From positions 1-64,000 of the IMG/VR virus record IMGVR_UViG_3300025886_000014: 64,000 bases of DNA; one strand, written 5' to 3'. This DNA is from a virus. The position numbers and the translations under genes were made by a program. Of this stretch, positions 1 through 10,291 are shown piece after piece (the first letter of the stretch is position 1; each line of letters opens with the position of its first letter). The notes under the pieces are model-generated. The model worked only from the letters and a program-made list of their open reading frames with translations. It was not told the origin of the DNA and searched no databases.

Positions 1-146
1 GGTTGAGTTAGACAAGGTTTTTTTGTACCATCCACAGTTTCTGAAATTTCCAATGTTGTTCCATTAAGAACCGCATCAAATGTGCGAGTTATTGTTATTG
101 CATTGTCACTATCATCAAAATCTTCATGTGTTTTTGTAAATTGCAT
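1..146 (-). CDS. Partial structural-region protein of unknown function (N-terminal 48 residues)
   Basis: The left window edge cuts this gene. Reading the minus strand from the ATG at 146 gives an open frame starting MQFTKTHEDFDDSDNAITIT and running to base 1 without a stop. The visible part is acidic and then rich in Thr and beta-branched residues, as in the fibre proteins around it, but no family is recognisable. A TATAAATA late promoter lies 18 bases upstream at 165-172, so it is probably a late, virion-associated gene that begins its own transcript after the small fibre protein at 179-865. Function unknown; only the reading frame and promoter are directly supported. Confidence 0.6.
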   Translation of the reverse strand, partial: MQFTKTHEDFDDSDNAITITRTFDAVLNGTTLEISETVDGTKKPCLTQ

Positions 147-164
147 TTCAACTCCGTTTTATTT

Positions 165-172
165 TATTTATA
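165..172 (-). promoter_or_regulatory. T4-type late promoter
   Basis: The minus strand reads TATAAATA, the exact T4 late-promoter element recognised by the phage gp55-type sigma factor, with related NATAAATA motifs in marine T4-like phages. It sits in the 32-base gap between two genes, 18 bases upstream of the ATG at 146. Confidence 0.7.
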
Positions 173-178
173 TACAAA

Positions 179-865
179 TTATACATATGTAAACATAACA
201 GTAAGATCAGAACCCGCTGTAGTGCTTCCAATTTGTGTTATATCTACCGTTAAATAATCATCTTCTACTAATGATATGCTAGGAGAACTATTAACAACTT
301 TTGTTCCACCATCAGCAATTACCAATGTAGCAGCAGAAGAACCGTTCTTATTCACTGTTACATTTATTCCAGCACCAACTGGTGCTGTGTTAACTCTCGC
401 AACAATTTTGCTTATTGTGTTTGATGTGCTAGGTGAGTACCATCTTTTTGTACCAGTAGTAACGATCAATGCGCCAGTTTGAACCATACTCACTATGCTT
501 GAAGCAGTATCTTGAACTACTCCAGACGTATTAGTTGTTTCTAAAGTTCCTGTCGCGGATGCTTTAAGAACTACTGCTGTTGAACCAGAGCCAATCTTCA
601 TAGCAGGAATTACCATTTCACCGCTATCACTAGCCGTTAAAGAAACTGTATTTGCACCAGTGCCAATTTCTATTGAAGGCAACCCAATTGCACCACCTAC
701 GTTTGATGAAATTGATCCACTATCCCCTAGATATAATGTATTACCGCTTAAATGTAAATCTTTCCACTTTTTAGTGGATGAACCTAAATCATATGCAGAG
801 TCGTTACTAGGATTAAAATTTCCAAACATCTCTCCATTTGCTAATGATCTTCCTTTGGTGGGCAT
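179..865 (-). CDS. Small tail-fibre-like structural protein
   Basis: A 228-residue protein rich in Ser, Thr, Gly and Val. Its N-terminal part carries the module NDSAYDLGSSTKKWKDLHLS (about residues 21-40), followed by short glycine-punctuated beta-strand repeats. The same module occurs twice in the 5716-residue fibre (as DLGSPT-[KE]-[KR]-F), so this gene is part of the same fibre family. The second half (about residues 130-228) looks like a compact beta-sandwich tip. A late promoter lies at 893-900. It is probably a short accessory fibre or fibre tip, at the end of a run of adhesin genes; the exact role is inferred. ATG start at 865. Confidence 0.7.
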   Translation of the reverse strand: MPTKGRSLANGEMFGNFNPSNDSAYDLGSSTKKWKDLHLSGNTLYLGDSGSISSNVGGAIGLPSIEIGTGANTVSLTASDSGEMVIPAMKIGSGSTAVVLKASATGTLETTNTSGVVQDTASSIVSMVQTGALIVTTGTKRWYSPSTSNTISKIVARVNTAPVGAGINVTVNKNGSSAATLVIADGGTKVVNSSPSISLVEDDYLTVDITQIGSTTAGSDLTVMFTYV

Positions 866-892
866 ATTAGGTTATCCTTAGTTATTATCTAC

Positions 893-900
893 TATTTATA
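893..900 (-). promoter_or_regulatory. T4-type late promoter
   Basis: TATAAATA on the minus strand in the 46-base gap between the genes at 912-3683 and 179-865, 27 bases upstream of the ATG at 865. Position and sequence match the other late promoters in the window. Confidence 0.75.
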
Positions 901-911
901 TGATTATCAAT

Positions 912-3683
912 TTATATTGGTTTAATAACAAATTTATTTCTTGTGGTATATACGTCCATCATTCCATTATTACCCAATGTTATAAATTTATCCCCTTCTG
1001 GAGTGAAATGAACATCTGCCATATTTTTATTATTTGGACCAGTTAATAAATATTCATGGGTATTGAATGTACTACTAGAGAATGGATTTGTAATTGTATA
1101 TTCTCGCACAAAACCTTTGGTGCTTGGACCACCAACAATTATCATTTTATTCTCAGAATCGTTTAATGCCATACCAGTAATCAGACTATAATCAGGTAGT
1201 GTTGAAAAAGCAGAATCATATACCGCACTGTAAATTTCATTTGAATCTGATAGATTATACCTATGAACTTTCTGAGCGGTAGTGCTTCTATTTTCAATAA
1301 CATACATCTGTTTTCCATCAGAGGTTAATGTTACATCATGCAGCCGATTTGATGGAATGTAAGCATCTAAATTTAAATATTTTTGTGTTTGTACCGTAAC
1401 TGCTGAATTTAAATCCGCACTGTCATTATTTGCTGCACTGCTATTGGTGAGTTGAAATGATTGTATTTGAGTTTCAGTAGTTTTTGGAAGATAGATAGTA
1501 GTTTCATCCTGATTAAGTTCAAACCCAGCACCAGCAGAAACATCTGTCACACCAAGTGTTGATCTTTCCACATCAAAAGTTGCAGTTGAAACATCGTATG
1601 GAATTGACATGCTATATTGTCTTGTTATTGAGGAATTTGATAAATAAAATTTTGTTCCAATTCTATTCATTTTAAAATGTTTTAGTCTTGGTGAAGCAAT
1701 AATTTGAGGTGAACGTCTTGTATATGATCCACTCCAAGGTTGGATTATTCCAGCATCATTTTGCACAGTTGTTATATCATATGGTGTAGACATTGTAAAT
1801 TCATAAACGTAATTTGTATCATTATCCCAAATAAATATAGAACTGCCATCTGGTTTAAGTTCTATTCCCCAACAACTATATAATTTTGATTCTGTTACAT
1901 TATCTGTATTTGGACTTTTTTGGCCTATACCATGGCTCACTGTAGCAGTGGGAGTTGCTGATGATATTAGCCAAGGAGTTGTTAATGTGTATTGTTTTAA
2001 CTGTCCTTTATCATAAGCACATCCCCATAAAATATATAATTTAGTACCATCAGCAGAAATTGTAAAGCATTGAGGATATGCTGAGTGTATAAAATCGTAT
2101 TGAATTTTATACCCAATAACTCTAAGTACTTGGTTTATCAATATAAATATTGAGTTTTTGTTAAAATGTGCAGCCCTTCTATATGTTGGAAAGGGACTAT
2201 ACCCTTCTGGTAATATTTCTCTGAAGTGTTGAGTAATTGTGGAAAATGTTGAATCAGTTCGTACATATCCATAACCTTCTCTAGTATTACCACCACTACC
2301 ACCTTTACCTCCAGGCCAATAAAATCTTTTTGTAGATTCAAAAATAGAAAACAATCCTACATAATTTGCAGTGCATATTTGATCTTTATGACTTAAATCA
2401 TGTTGCTTAATTCCATTAGCATCCATAATATAATAATGTTTGCCATCTTTTGATAAATGTGTGGTAAAAGTATTATCATATATATTTTGTGTGGGATACC
2501 ATTTTGTTATAAAGTTTCTAAACCAAGCAACATACGTGTAATCTCTAATCTGGCTGTTCGCTGATTGAGAAACAGTCACAGGATTTTGAATATTCGCGTT
2601 CTCATAATAATCAGTTTTATAATATGCAGAATCATCTAATTCGTATGGATTTGTAAGATCGTATTGGTATATATTATTATGACCTTTATCTGCCAAAAAT
2701 AATCTAGTACCAGAATCATTAAAATCTAAACCAAACAAATTACTTGAATTTATTGCTTCTGTAATACTGTTTGAAATTCCTAAATTATTATATATTCCTA
2801 ATGATTTATCTGGAGTAGATGTTGAGAACAATGAATCAACCCCATAAGGATTGTTAAGATTATATTGATCAACTGTTCTTCCACTACTTGAGTTATTCAC
2901 AGCAAATAATTTTTTACCAGATATATTACCAGTTGATAATGAAGAATCAACATCATTAAAAACAATTCCTTGGCAATTTGTCAAAAGTCTTAATGGTGAT
3001 GATACCTTATATTTTACATCTGGTGCGCCTAATCCAATGTAATCGTAAAAGTCTGGAATATTTCCAAATGTGACATGTGCTTGAGTTGGGGTATATTCAA
3101 GTGTAAAATAAAAACTATTTTCAAGATAGTTTGAATCTAAATTGCTTTTTTTTGGCAACCCACTTTTTCCACTGCCTGTAGCAATTTGTCCAGTAAATTT
3201 ATAAACATCATTTGTAATTTCTTCTGTATATTCAGAATAATCATAATCTCCTGATGTTCTAGAAAGAACTGGTGTTATTGTATATTCGTTTCCAGAACCA
3301 ACTAATTGTGAAATTGTTGGATTAAGTCTTTGGTTTGATGGACGATTTGCTATTGACCCCTTAGATACATGTGCAATCCATTCAGTATCCATGTTAAAAA
3401 GATCAACATTATCAAGAATTCCAAGACTTGTACTAGTCAACTGTTGTACAGTCCAAGTTATAGGATTAGCATCAGAATCGTATTTATTGAGACTTACAAT
3501 AGGTGTGTATGGGTCTGTATTTGGCGAAAAAGTAGAATCAAATGTTGAGAGATATATATCGTCTTTATATTCTACTTTTTTAATCTCTTCATGTATAGCA
3601 CCAACTGTTACATAATTTTGATTGAGGTACATTTTAAATTTTCTTGCGTCAGAATCGTAATATACTTGATATTCTTCTGGCAT
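912..3683 (-). CDS. Probable beta-propeller fibre/adhesin protein
   Basis: A 923-residue protein. From about residue 240 to the C-terminus it repeats a pattern of the type 'F..DGTKLY(I/V)....-(I/V)-Y-Q-Y-(D/T)-L-(T/S)-xPY(D/E)': examples are IYQYDLTNPYELDDSAYY, VYEFTMSTPYDITTVQND and LKQYTLTTPWLISSATPT. Such repeats, in which each blade reports a value along a beta-strand meander, are typical of beta-propellers. The N-terminal about 230 residues are non-repetitive. The start codon overlaps the stop of the upstream 2202-residue adhesin (TAATG), implying translational coupling and probably one assembly. A host-surface-binding or fibre-tip role is inferred from context; no enzymatic motif is seen. 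Confidence 0.65.
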   Translation of the reverse strand: MPEEYQVYYDSDARKFKMYLNQNYVTVGAIHEEIKKVEYKDDIYLSTFDSTFSPNTDPYTPIVSLNKYDSDANPITWTVQQLTSTSLGILDNVDLFNMDTEWIAHVSKGSIANRPSNQRLNPTISQLVGSGNEYTITPVLSRTSGDYDYSEYTEEITNDVYKFTGQIATGSGKSGLPKKSNLDSNYLENSFYFTLEYTPTQAHVTFGNIPDFYDYIGLGAPDVKYKVSSPLRLLTNCQGIVFNDVDSSLSTGNISGKKLFAVNNSSSGRTVDQYNLNNPYGVDSLFSTSTPDKSLGIYNNLGISNSITEAINSSNLFGLDFNDSGTRLFLADKGHNNIYQYDLTNPYELDDSAYYKTDYYENANIQNPVTVSQSANSQIRDYTYVAWFRNFITKWYPTQNIYDNTFTTHLSKDGKHYYIMDANGIKQHDLSHKDQICTANYVGLFSIFESTKRFYWPGGKGGSGGNTREGYGYVRTDSTFSTITQHFREILPEGYSPFPTYRRAAHFNKNSIFILINQVLRVIGYKIQYDFIHSAYPQCFTISADGTKLYILWGCAYDKGQLKQYTLTTPWLISSATPTATVSHGIGQKSPNTDNVTESKLYSCWGIELKPDGSSIFIWDNDTNYVYEFTMSTPYDITTVQNDAGIIQPWSGSYTRRSPQIIASPRLKHFKMNRIGTKFYLSNSSITRQYSMSIPYDVSTATFDVERSTLGVTDVSAGAGFELNQDETTIYLPKTTETQIQSFQLTNSSAANNDSADLNSAVTVQTQKYLNLDAYIPSNRLHDVTLTSDGKQMYVIENRSTTAQKVHRYNLSDSNEIYSAVYDSAFSTLPDYSLITGMALNDSENKMIIVGGPSTKGFVREYTITNPFSSSTFNTHEYLLTGPNNKNMADVHFTPEGDKFITLGNNGMMDVYTTRNKFVIKPI

Positions 3684-6600
3684 TATATTATACCCCCCGT
3701 TAGAGAAGATACGATAGGATCAAATATCATACTAGTTGAATCAAAATCAGGTGGAATACTATCTAAGGTTATATACCTCATAAATTGTATATCGCCAAGC
3801 CAAGATATATCTAAACCGCTTGTGCCGTTATATTGAAATGAAATTTCCATCGGTGTAGCAGATGAATCTGTTGGTCTTGATAAACTATTTACAATTGGCC
3901 TCTTATTTTCAGAATCCACAGATTTTCCAATAAAATGTAAATGAGAGGTTCTATGCATGTTAGATTCTGATATATCATATGCTTTAATATAGAAGGTTTT
4001 GTTGTCAGCATCATGACCTATTTGTAGAATAGGAGTTTGATAATTATCAACAGAATATGTCCAATCAATACTATCTCCTCTATCATCAGAATCTTTAAGG
4101 TGTATCAAAAAACTTGGCCTCGCGAAAGCAAGATTAGAATCTGGTTGATATATGTATGTGTGATCATCTCCTGTTATAGTTCCAATATATGAACCACTTG
4201 ATTCTTGAACTAATGGAGAATTAAATCCACCGAAGCCATCAGATTCATATATAGGCATAGTTTTCCTAATAGGTCTATAGTTTGAATCTTCAACTAATCC
4301 CAATGTCATATTTTGTGGTCTTGGTGCAACATCTGCATTAGTGTATTGCCAATCAGCGGGTGGCGCACCAGTGGTTTTGAAAGGCATCTTGAAATCAATA
4401 TTAGCACCTTCACCAAATACTCCAGTGCCATATTGTTCACTTGGATTATCATCAACTAATATAGTATAAGCACTTTCTAAAGCATTTGGTAAAATACCTA
4501 CTTTGCGCCACGATTTAACATCAGCAGTGTATGGACTATTTTCATTCGCTAAAATGGATGAACCATCATGAGCCGTTAGGAAAACATCATCTGGGTCTTT
4601 TGTAAGTTTGTCACCAAACCCAAATTCTGTTAAAAATTGTGCAGTGTAATCATTACCATTTCTTTTTTGGTTTCTAGTTAAACGAAATTCTTTTAGCAGA
4701 AAATCTCCATATACATCTTCATAAATTCCAAGAGTAGGATTCCAAGAGTCTTTTTTATTAAACATGATGTTATCTGTACTAATCAGAGAATTTATGTCTA
4801 AATTTATTGAACTACTATCTACCTTTATACCATCTATATAAGTTCTAATTACATTAGAGTCTCCACTGTAGTTTAAAGATGTGGAGAACCAATCACCTAA
4901 AGTATAAGGTACATTATGTAATTTACTTTTTGAAATACCGTGTGTTATAGTACCATCAGTGCCATAACTAAGTACAGTATCTACAATTTGAGGATTTAAG
5001 ATTAAATGTGTACTACTATCATTTTTTATCGTAGGTGCTGAATCAATAGTATATTGGAGAGCATACTTATTACTATCATGGATAATAAAATCTCTAATAT
5101 AACGAAATTTACTTGCTGCTACATAATCATCTATATACCACTCTGACATAGGATTTCCTGTAGTGAAAGTTGTATCTACAGTACTTTGATTTATTAAAAG
5201 TTTTCCTTCAAATGTTGGAGAATTAGTGGGATTAAGTAAATCATATGTTGGACCAAAATCTTTTTGAAAAATACAATCTTTAATTATAATTTCATTAACA
5301 TTAACTTTACTGTTTTTATAAGACGAATAATTATTTCTATTTGGAACTAACCATGATTTATAGTTTGTAAATATGCATCCTTCAAATTTTATGATATTAT
5401 CTGATGATCCTGCATCGCGAGAAGATTGATATGTTCTCCACCCAATGTCTTTATTATTAAAATCAAAAATGCATTTGAACGCAATACCATGTGCGCTTTT
5501 AAAAATAATATCAGGGTTGTAAGAATGATATTCTGCTTTCTTGATATTCATAAATGCAAGTTGAGTATTTGATGTAGTTGCTTCATCAAAAATCCTATGT
5601 ACTTTAATTTTCAATTCTACATCATTAGGATTATCTGTTGTACCACAAATTAAAAATCCTACGTCAAAAAAGATACTAGTCTTGGTGTTATAATGGGTTT
5701 GAGTACCAGTTTGTGAAGCCGAAACTTCATATTTTCCAGTAGGTAGAACTAAAGCGTCACCTTCAGATAATCCAGCCAAAGCCGTTTTTATATCAGTATT
5801 TTGACCACCAGAATAATGTACTATAGACCCTCCAGTTTTAGCAACATAGTCTGTTGCATATTGCAATCCAGTTTGTTCACCTCTATTATTTCTTACTGCT
5901 TCAGCAATTGTAACAGAACAATCTTTAAAGTCACTATACATTTGAGGATTATATAATAAACTAGATTTTAAAGTCCCTTGCCAACTATCACCAAGAGAGT
6001 CCATACCAAATGCACCATCTCCAGAAGAACTTGAAGCATTTCTATCAGCAGAAGGAATAGTTTCTATTAGATCAACTGGATCAAGTTTCCATGAATTAGC
6101 ACCTATTCTGACCTTTGAATGAGAATGTACACACCATTTTCTATGTTCAAAATTGTCAAAAAGCCTCCCCCTTCTAAATTTGTGCATCAGTGCTAGAGAT
6201 GTATGCATCGCCCCTTTGTTTACATCGGACTGATATCCTCTGGTATCCTTTGAACTTATGGTGCGAATAAAATATGGATAATCACTGAAAGGCCAAGTCG
6301 TGCCTTGGTCTGAAAGATACTCTGCTGGTGCTAAACCTTGAGAACCATCAATAGATAACATTATCTGGTGTAATATTCTAAAATTAAAATATCTATCATG
6401 ATTATCACTCGTTATTCCTGGATACCAAGATTCGTAATATGCTTTGAATGAAACGGCAATGTTTTGGTTCAAATATGGCGAATAGGCGTCACCTCTATGA
6501 TCAGGTTCTATGATCATTCCACCTACGTTTACGCCGTTTGAGTTATGATTTTGCGGGTAATAACTTGCTGGTGGTCCAGGCCATTGAGATGGTCTAATAG

Positions 6601-9600
6601 TACCAAACTTGCTGGCTTGTCGGTTATATTGATTTTCAGGTATTTGACTATCAGGCATTTCTAAATCATCATTGATCCAATCTATATTAGTTATAACACC
6701 CCCCACATTTTTATGTGTACCCAATCGTTCACCTAAACCTCCAAATACACCATCAATTATTAGGGCGTCTTTTTTAAGAGTATTAATATATGGTTGAATA
6801 TTATTAATTACTTTAAATTGATTAAAAGCACCTTCACCATAATCGCCAGGGTAGTACACACCACGATTCTGACCGCGAGTATCGCTGACAGCATTAATGT
6901 TTTTAGTTCCATCCGTAGAAGAAATCTTTTCTCCCTTTTTTAACATAATACTATAAGGAGCATCATTCTCAGGAAAATCTACATAACCGATATATGCAGC
7001 ACTCGCGAATATATAAATTCTACTATCTGGTTCTGATATGATATAAGATACACGCTCACTTCCAAAATCCTTAACCATAGGATATACATCTGTTTGATAT
7101 GCCGAAGCACCAAATCCATCATCACCCAATCCCCCTCTAGGGACAAATTTATCAGGAGCAATTGAACCAAAAGACTGTGGATGAGGGGCTGTTGGAAAAC
7201 CATCTCCCATATCCCCCTTCCCAGAAGGTTGTTTGTAACGTTGATTAGTATTATAAACTTGGGTATCAAGATATGGCGAAACATACCTATAATCTACATA
7301 GGTATGGGTGGCTCTGTGCCTTCTAAGTGAGGACCATGCACCTGTAGAACCAGTTTTAGTCGGATCACCAGAGTATCTATCTATAGGTCTATTAAATTGT
7401 GCATTTCCTCCATAATAATCGTCTGAGTTATCATACTGAGATGTTTTGGAAAGGCCATCAATTCTGAAGTTACTCATTTGTCCATACGTTTCACTAACAA
7501 ATTGCCCATTAGTATACATATAAGGGTGAACACCAATTTTAGATGTTTCAAAAAGAGTTAAATATACTGGACAATTTGTTCTATTATATTTATGAGCATT
7601 AGTTTTGGCAAGTTCTGGTCCATAAAATACCGATTTTTGAGCAAACCACATACCAGTGTAATCAGCAGGATGACCACTTCTATTATCAGCAGGGTCTATT
7701 TCAATGTAATAAGTTTTAGTACCACCCTTGTGTATTGATACGTTATCAATATAAGTATAATTTCCAGCAGAAAAAACTCTCGCCCCGCCTAATAAATCCC
7801 CTCTAGTACCATATCCTGGAATTGCATTTTGATTTTTATTAAGCGCAACCCCAGCAGTGCCTTCCCGCGCCATTGGCGTAACTGAAGCAGGTGTAAGACA
7901 GTCAACTATTTCTTGGTGTGTCCAAGGATCATAGTCACTTCCTAAACTAGAATTCCACCTATCTCCCCAATATGTTGTTAATCCACCTACTGGTTGTCCT
8001 GGAGTTGATCCAGATTGTAAATACTGCCCTTTATTATTATTATGCCACTCCTTTATAAAATCAACTGCCCACTTTTCTTGTTTTAGTCCAATATTTTCTG
8101 ACATTCCATCAGTTTGTTTAGCCTTATATGCAGCCTCTGCACCAAATTTAAGACCAGTTCCAAGACTACTAAAAAGACTAGCGTTACCTGTCGCAACACC
8201 ATCGCGCCGCCAATTAGCAGGTGCGGTATCAAACGCTGCTGCGTTAATGGTATTGTTGCGGTGTTTGGTAATGTCATCTTCCAGAAAAATTGATCCTAAT
8301 GGTGCTGGCTTGTTTTCATTACGCAGTGGTGGAGCCGAAAGAAAATCCACTGAATTATGGCTTTTATGCCCATTCTCATCGTATCCCGCGAGTGGTAAAT
8401 AATCATCAGTATACCAACGATCAGGTCTGTGATATCCCAAATCAAACGCTTCTGGATATTTTTGAATATGCATATAATATCTAGCGATAAACGAATAAAT
8501 AAGACCTCTACTGTTGATTGAATACACTTCACCGCTGGGAATGACAGCCCCAGTATCATCTAGGTTCCGAATTCCACCACTAAGATAACGATTGTTTCCC
8601 ACAAACCGAGCAGCGGTGCTTTTTTCCCATTGCGGCATCCACATCCATTGAAGAGTAATACCGTAATACTGCTTTCTGTGGTCAATATCATAAGCAGGAG
8701 TGTAACCATCTGCATGAGTATATCCAGGAATATTTTGCTTACTTGCGCTGGGAATATTTTCATTTAAATTATCGTAAAAATGTTGTGGTCTATAACCATC
8801 AACGGCATTTGCCATAGTATATTTTGCGATTAATCGCGCATTTGCATTATCTCCACTGATCCCACCTGACGAACCAAAACACCAAAGAGGAAATCCAACA
8901 TATCCATTGTTTATGCGGCTATTAATATATTTATAACGTGTATGTTGTAGATTGAGAGGACGTCTTGTTACTTTACTTATATCTTGTTCACCGTCAACAG
9001 TGCAATCTTCATTTGTATATGCTAGTTTGCTTAACTTTTGAACAGTAGGATAATCATAATAATAGTTCCAAGACCCATCTTGCTCATTATTAAATGTACT
9101 ATAAGGAAATATATCAGTATTATAATTCTCAGCACCATCTGATCTACTTCTAGTGGATGAATCCAACATTGAAGGTGAATTTGTAAATGTTGCATTACTC
9201 AAATCTTCAAAAGAAGTCAAAGCCCATTGTCGTGCAGGTAAAGATTTATTAATAGAATTAGAACCTTGATAATTACTATCAATCCATAACCTAACTCTTC
9301 CTGGATCAGTGTTTACGTCCCAAGAAATTGTATGAATATCATTATCTGTTGGTGCTGGAACTATTAATGATGGTCCATCAGCACCACCCGCTGATAACTT
9401 TAAATCGGCTCCAGAGTTTATAGTTTGTAATTGTACTCTATTTACCGCACCGCCCATGTAAAATAAAGTTTTATCTGTTGGTGACATTGTTGTTTGAACG
9501 GTCCATGAAGAAGGAACTTTTCTGTCCATAGTAAAAATATTCATAAAACCACTATCAATAATATATTTAACAGATGCACCATCATCAGGAGTTCTAGTTA

Positions 9601-10291
9601 ATTCAACAGAATCTCCGTTTTTCCATAATTCATAATTAAATCCATCAAATGTAAGTGCATTATGCGTCCAAGTGTTTGCGTCAAGACTACTGGCACTAGA
9701 GGTATACTGAACCCCATTTACAATAATTCCTTCTTCATTTAATACTAAAATATCTTTAAATTTATCCATTACAGCAAAAACGGTGTCATTTGTTGCAGAA
9801 TTTTCTTTACGATACCAAAATTCAATAGTAAATGGCGAAAATAATACCATACTATCAAGGCTACTATCAACAGTAATAAAGTCAAGACTACTATCAAAAA
9901 ATAATGAAGAATTTCCATTATTATATGGCCCATGTTTAACTGCTTGAGTACGACCATATTGAGTGATTGTATGGGAATCTGAAGAAAAATCTAAAATAGA
10001 AGAAACTCTTGGATTTGCTATATCAAATATTGAAAAATCATCAGCAATACTTTTATTCATCCAGAATTCTATACTAAAAGAATCTCTTACCCCAGGAGAT
10101 AAAAAATCAAAAAATGTGCTATCTAACCTTAAATGTGTACCATCATCAAAATTATAAGAAAATGATGAGGTAGTGCTTAAATCAAAAAATCTGTAAATAG
10201 CATTATTTTTTTTTACTACTGCCTCATCACCTTCAACAACATCAACCGAAGATATGTCGGCCTCTGTATTACATATTTGAATATTACTCAT
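3683..10291 (-). CDS. Large LamG-type adhesin / tail fibre subunit
   Basis: A 2202-residue protein. Its N-terminal about 350 residues contain repeated lectin-like strands such as DSFSIEFWMNKS and SPFTIEFWYRKENSATNDTV followed by ANTWTHNALTFDG, which is the pattern of concanavalin A-like/LamG (Laminin_G_3) domains that bind glycans. A second jelly-roll-like segment with YIDGIKVDSSS appears near residues 1780-1850. The long central part is rich in Tyr, Asn, Gly, Pro and aromatic residues and matches no family I recognise. The ATG follows directly after the stop of the 5716-residue fibre, with no space for a promoter, so it is expressed with that fibre. I infer a receptor-binding protein carried on or with the giant fibre. 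Confidence 0.65.
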   Translation of the reverse strand: MSNIQICNTEADISSVDVVEGDEAVVKKNNAIYRFFDLSTTSSFSYNFDDGTHLRLDSTFFDFLSPGVRDSFSIEFWMNKSIADDFSIFDIANPRVSSILDFSSDSHTITQYGRTQAVKHGPYNNGNSSLFFDSSLDFITVDSSLDSMVLFSPFTIEFWYRKENSATNDTVFAVMDKFKDILVLNEEGIIVNGVQYTSSASSLDANTWTHNALTFDGFNYELWKNGDSVELTRTPDDGASVKYIIDSGFMNIFTMDRKVPSSWTVQTTMSPTDKTLFYMGGAVNRVQLQTINSGADLKLSAGGADGPSLIVPAPTDNDIHTISWDVNTDPGRVRLWIDSNYQGSNSINKSLPARQWALTSFEDLSNATFTNSPSMLDSSTRSRSDGAENYNTDIFPYSTFNNEQDGSWNYYYDYPTVQKLSKLAYTNEDCTVDGEQDISKVTRRPLNLQHTRYKYINSRINNGYVGFPLWCFGSSGGISGDNANARLIAKYTMANAVDGYRPQHFYDNLNENIPSASKQNIPGYTHADGYTPAYDIDHRKQYYGITLQWMWMPQWEKSTAARFVGNNRYLSGGIRNLDDTGAVIPSGEVYSINSRGLIYSFIARYYMHIQKYPEAFDLGYHRPDRWYTDDYLPLAGYDENGHKSHNSVDFLSAPPLRNENKPAPLGSIFLEDDITKHRNNTINAAAFDTAPANWRRDGVATGNASLFSSLGTGLKFGAEAAYKAKQTDGMSENIGLKQEKWAVDFIKEWHNNNKGQYLQSGSTPGQPVGGLTTYWGDRWNSSLGSDYDPWTHQEIVDCLTPASVTPMAREGTAGVALNKNQNAIPGYGTRGDLLGGARVFSAGNYTYIDNVSIHKGGTKTYYIEIDPADNRSGHPADYTGMWFAQKSVFYGPELAKTNAHKYNRTNCPVYLTLFETSKIGVHPYMYTNGQFVSETYGQMSNFRIDGLSKTSQYDNSDDYYGGNAQFNRPIDRYSGDPTKTGSTGAWSSLRRHRATHTYVDYRYVSPYLDTQVYNTNQRYKQPSGKGDMGDGFPTAPHPQSFGSIAPDKFVPRGGLGDDGFGASAYQTDVYPMVKDFGSERVSYIISEPDSRIYIFASAAYIGYVDFPENDAPYSIMLKKGEKISSTDGTKNINAVSDTRGQNRGVYYPGDYGEGAFNQFKVINNIQPYINTLKKDALIIDGVFGGLGERLGTHKNVGGVITNIDWINDDLEMPDSQIPENQYNRQASKFGTIRPSQWPGPPASYYPQNHNSNGVNVGGMIIEPDHRGDAYSPYLNQNIAVSFKAYYESWYPGITSDNHDRYFNFRILHQIMLSIDGSQGLAPAEYLSDQGTTWPFSDYPYFIRTISSKDTRGYQSDVNKGAMHTSLALMHKFRRGRLFDNFEHRKWCVHSHSKVRIGANSWKLDPVDLIETIPSADRNASSSSGDGAFGMDSLGDSWQGTLKSSLLYNPQMYSDFKDCSVTIAEAVRNNRGEQTGLQYATDYVAKTGGSIVHYSGGQNTDIKTALAGLSEGDALVLPTGKYEVSASQTGTQTHYNTKTSIFFDVGFLICGTTDNPNDVELKIKVHRIFDEATTSNTQLAFMNIKKAEYHSYNPDIIFKSAHGIAFKCIFDFNNKDIGWRTYQSSRDAGSSDNIIKFEGCIFTNYKSWLVPNRNNYSSYKNSKVNVNEIIIKDCIFQKDFGPTYDLLNPTNSPTFEGKLLINQSTVDTTFTTGNPMSEWYIDDYVAASKFRYIRDFIIHDSNKYALQYTIDSAPTIKNDSSTHLILNPQIVDTVLSYGTDGTITHGISKSKLHNVPYTLGDWFSTSLNYSGDSNVIRTYIDGIKVDSSSINLDINSLISTDNIMFNKKDSWNPTLGIYEDVYGDFLLKEFRLTRNQKRNGNDYTAQFLTEFGFGDKLTKDPDDVFLTAHDGSSILANENSPYTADVKSWRKVGILPNALESAYTILVDDNPSEQYGTGVFGEGANIDFKMPFKTTGAPPADWQYTNADVAPRPQNMTLGLVEDSNYRPIRKTMPIYESDGFGGFNSPLVQESSGSYIGTITGDDHTYIYQPDSNLAFARPSFLIHLKDSDDRGDSIDWTYSVDNYQTPILQIGHDADNKTFYIKAYDISESNMHRTSHLHFIGKSVDSENKRPIVNSLSRPTDSSATPMEISFQYNGTSGLDISWLGDIQFMRYITLDSIPPDFDSTSMIFDPIVSSLTGGII

